In this document: positions 62,385 to 64,000 of the stretch, piece by piece
Position numbering within the stretch: the stretch's first letter is position 1
How the letters are laid out: each line of letters opens with the position of its first letter
Assembly (NCBI GenBank): GCA_963800275.1
Contig: CAWDAI010000014.1
Coordinates: 127,743 to 191,742, forward strand
Source: JAFMJV01 sp963800275
GTDB taxonomy: Bacteria; Chloroflexota; Limnocylindria; Limnocylindrales; CSP1-4
Direction: 5' to 3'
Length of the DNA: 64,000 bases
Notes under the pieces: generated by a model
Told to the model about the DNA's origin: nothing
What the model saw: only the letters and a program-made list of their open reading frames with translations
Database searches by the model: none
Program-made: the position numbers and the translations under genes

Positions 62385-63380
62385 ATGCACCCCATCGACG
62401 AGCATCCTGCTGCGACGCGACGTGTCGCCGCCGGAACCATCGCCGCCGCCCTCTTGCTCCTCCCCGCAGCTGCCGCGGCACAGGCGCCTGATCGGATCGA
62501 TCTGCCCAACGGCTGGGCACCGGAGGGCATCACCACCGATGGCACGAGCCTGTTCGTCGGTTCCCTCGCTGACGGCGCCATCTGGCGGGGCGACCCCGCT
62601 ACCGGAGCGGGCGACGTGCTCGCGGGCGGCAGCGAAGGTCGCGTCTCGGTCGGCATCGACGCGGAGCCCGGGGCGGGTCGGATCTGGGCAGCCGGTGGCG
62701 GCTCCGGCGAGGTCCGAGCCTACGACAGCGAGACCGGGGAGTTGCTGGCGACGTATACCTTCGACGCCGGCTTCCTCAACGACGTGGTCGCTACGCCCGA
62801 AGCCGTGTACGTGACCGACTCGTTCATGCCCCAGCTCCTCGCGATCCCACTCGGCGAAGGGGGTGCCTTGCCCGAGGCGGACGCGGTCGAGGTCCTGCCC
62901 ATCAGCGGGGAGCTCGAGTACACGGAGGGCACCTTCAACGTCAATGGCATCGTCTCCTCGCCGGCCGGTCTGGTGGTCGTGCAGTCGGCTGACGGCGAGC
63001 TCTTCCGTCTGGATCCAGCGACCGGCGAGGGCGCCCTGATCGACATCGGCGAGGCCAGCGTCAGCAACGGCGATGGCCTGGAGCTCGTGGGCCAGACGCT
63101 CTACGTCGTCCGCAACCAGCTGAACCAGGTGGCCGTCTTCGAGCTGGACGAAGGGGCCACGACAGCGACGCAGGTGGCGGAGCTGAGCTCCGATGATCTC
63201 GACGTGCCGACCACGGCCGCAGCGCTCGGTACGGACCTCTGGGCGGTGAACGCCCGTGACTTCGGTGAGGGCGGTCCCGATGAGGAGTACTGGATCACGC
63301 GGCTCGACACATCGGCCATCGGCGGTGAGAGCATGGATGACACCGAGGAGGCGGCCGCGGACGACGCCCAGGTGCCGTAG
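62385..63380 (+). CDS. Secreted beta-propeller protein (SMP-30/NHL-like)
   Basis: The 331-residue protein has a signal peptide (RRVAAGTIAAALLLLPAAAAAQ). Repeated propeller-like units follow: NGWAPEGITTDGTSLFVGSL, GAIWRGDPATGAG, FLNDVVATPEAVYVTDS, LFRLDPATGEG and LELVGQTLYVVRNQLNQVAV. This resembles SMP-30/gluconolactonase or superfamily 'sugar lactone lactonase' proteins, but catalytic metal ligands are not certain. A short acidic tail ends it. ATG 62385 has GGAGGA at 62371-62376. Confidence 0.75.
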   Translation: MHPIDEHPAATRRVAAGTIAAALLLLPAAAAAQAPDRIDLPNGWAPEGITTDGTSLFVGSLADGAIWRGDPATGAGDVLAGGSEGRVSVGIDAEPGAGRIWAAGGGSGEVRAYDSETGELLATYTFDAGFLNDVVATPEAVYVTDSFMPQLLAIPLGEGGALPEADAVEVLPISGELEYTEGTFNVNGIVSSPAGLVVVQSADGELFRLDPATGEGALIDIGEASVSNGDGLELVGQTLYVVRNQLNQVAVFELDEGATTATQVAELSSDDLDVPTTAAALGTDLWAVNARDFGEGGPDEEYWITRLDTSAIGGESMDDTEEAAADDAQVP

Positions 63381-63442
63381 CTCAGGGGCCGGATCGGACA
63401 GTCGCACAGCGCCTCTCACATGGTCGTCGTTCTGATGGCACG

Positions 63443-63961
63443 ATGAGCGGCATGAGCCAAGCCGCGGTCCTCGACTTCTCCGAGCCGGTCCACACTGCCG
63501 GTGTGTGGTCGGTCGCCTTCCGAGCCTGGTACCGGCTGTTGCGACTCATCCATGCGCCACTGCTCCGGCTGGTACGCAGCCGGGGCTTCGGCAACGTCGT
63601 CGTGCTGCATGTGACCGGGCGGCACACGGGTCGTGTTCGCTCGCTTCCGCTGGGGATGCTCACGGTCGGCGAGGGCCGATACCTCGGACATCCCAGCGGC
63701 GACACGGCGTGGACGCTCAACCTGCGCGCGACCGAGGAGGCGACCATCGAGAGCGCGGCGATCCCAGGCTGGCGATTCCGGCCGCACGTACTCGAACCGG
63801 GTGCGGAGCGGGACGCCGTGGTCCGGGCGACGTTCCGCCAGCATCCCTTCCCAGGCAACGCCATCTACCGTCTCGCCGGCCGGCACGTCTCGGCGACCGG
63901 CGTCTTCTTCCGTCTCGAGCCGAGCACGGAGGCCCACGCCCGTGGCCCTGGCCGCGACTGA
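63443..63961 (+). CDS. F420-type nitroreductase/quinone reductase family (DUF385-like)
   Basis: A 172-residue split-barrel protein of the deazaflavin-dependent nitroreductase (DUF385) group. The diagnostic part is VVVLHVTGRHTGRVRSLPLGML, followed by YLGHPSGDTAWTLNLRA and ATIESAAIPGW. The C-terminus reads FPGNAIYRLAGRHVSATGVFFRLEP. These enzymes use F420H2 to reduce quinones and nitro compounds. ATG at 63443 or 63452 could start it. Together with the protein at 33702 it suggests F420 metabolism. The last 39 bases of the window carry nothing recognisable. Confidence 0.8.
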   Translation: MSGMSQAAVLDFSEPVHTAGVWSVAFRAWYRLLRLIHAPLLRLVRSRGFGNVVVLHVTGRHTGRVRSLPLGMLTVGEGRYLGHPSGDTAWTLNLRATEEATIESAAIPGWRFRPHVLEPGAERDAVVRATFRQHPFPGNAIYRLAGRHVSATGVFFRLEPSTEAHARGPGRD

Positions 63962-64000
63962 CGGCGAACCGCCCCTGGAAAAAAGGAAGAGCACCGGGCT

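Overview
The window is a high-GC bacterial chromosome segment with densely packed genes, short overlaps and frequent GTG/TTG starts. Several features point to a single-membrane (monoderm) bacterium: an mraZ-led division and cell-wall cluster, an actinobacterial-like SdhCAB set with an unfamiliar membrane anchor, split propionyl-CoA carboxylase and methylmalonyl-CoA mutase genes, and F420-type split-barrel proteins. My best guess is Chloroflexota (Limnocylindria/Ellin6529-like) or a relative. This is inference from gene content; no 16S rRNA is present.

Layout. 1-7.7 kb: the end of an acyltransferase-3 gene, a pair of membrane GTPases, ettA diverging from them, a DUF952 protein, an SDR oxidoreductase, an orphan NuoE-like ferredoxin and a relic of a BtpA-family gene. 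7.6-12.3 kb: a YhaO/YhaN (SbcCD-like) nuclease/ATPase pair. 12.4-16.9 kb: a cold-shock protein, a zinc-ribbon protein with a cysteine-free A-type (IscA-like) protein, a secreted subtilase with a Pro-Thr repeat linker, and an HNH nuclease. 16.9-23.1 kb: gluQRS, an ECF sigma factor with a membrane Kelch protein that is probably its anti-sigma factor, msrA and a PAP2 phosphatase. 23.1-25.1 kb: parAB. 25.2-40.5 kb: a metabolic island. It holds propionyl-CoA carboxylase, methylmalonyl-CoA mutase and epimerase, succinyl-CoA synthetase and succinate dehydrogenase, which together carry propionyl-CoA through to fumarate. A TetR/MFS pair sits inside it. 40.5-42.2 kb: an RNase H, the RNase P RNA and two small uncharacterised genes. 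42.4-60.3 kb: the complete-looking dcw cluster, in the order mraZ-rsmH-orf67-ftsL-ftsI-murF-mraY-murD-ftsW-murG-murB-ddl-ftsQ-ftsA-ftsZ-yggS-yggT-yggU. It starts from a sigma70-type promoter followed by three AAGTGG boxes at 10-bp spacing, which should be the MraZ operator. murE and murC are missing. 60.3-64 kb: tRNA-Val(CAC), secreted proteins, a second cold-shock gene and an F420-type protein.

Data quality. At least six single-base frame breaks interrupt otherwise well conserved genes (a GTPase, yhaN twice, the mutase, sucD and rsmH). A further frame switch lies in the Pro-Thr tract of the subtilase. Five of the six are repaired by removing one base and one by adding a base. This looks more like consensus indel error in the assembly than gene decay, so I annotate these loci as single genes and give the break points.
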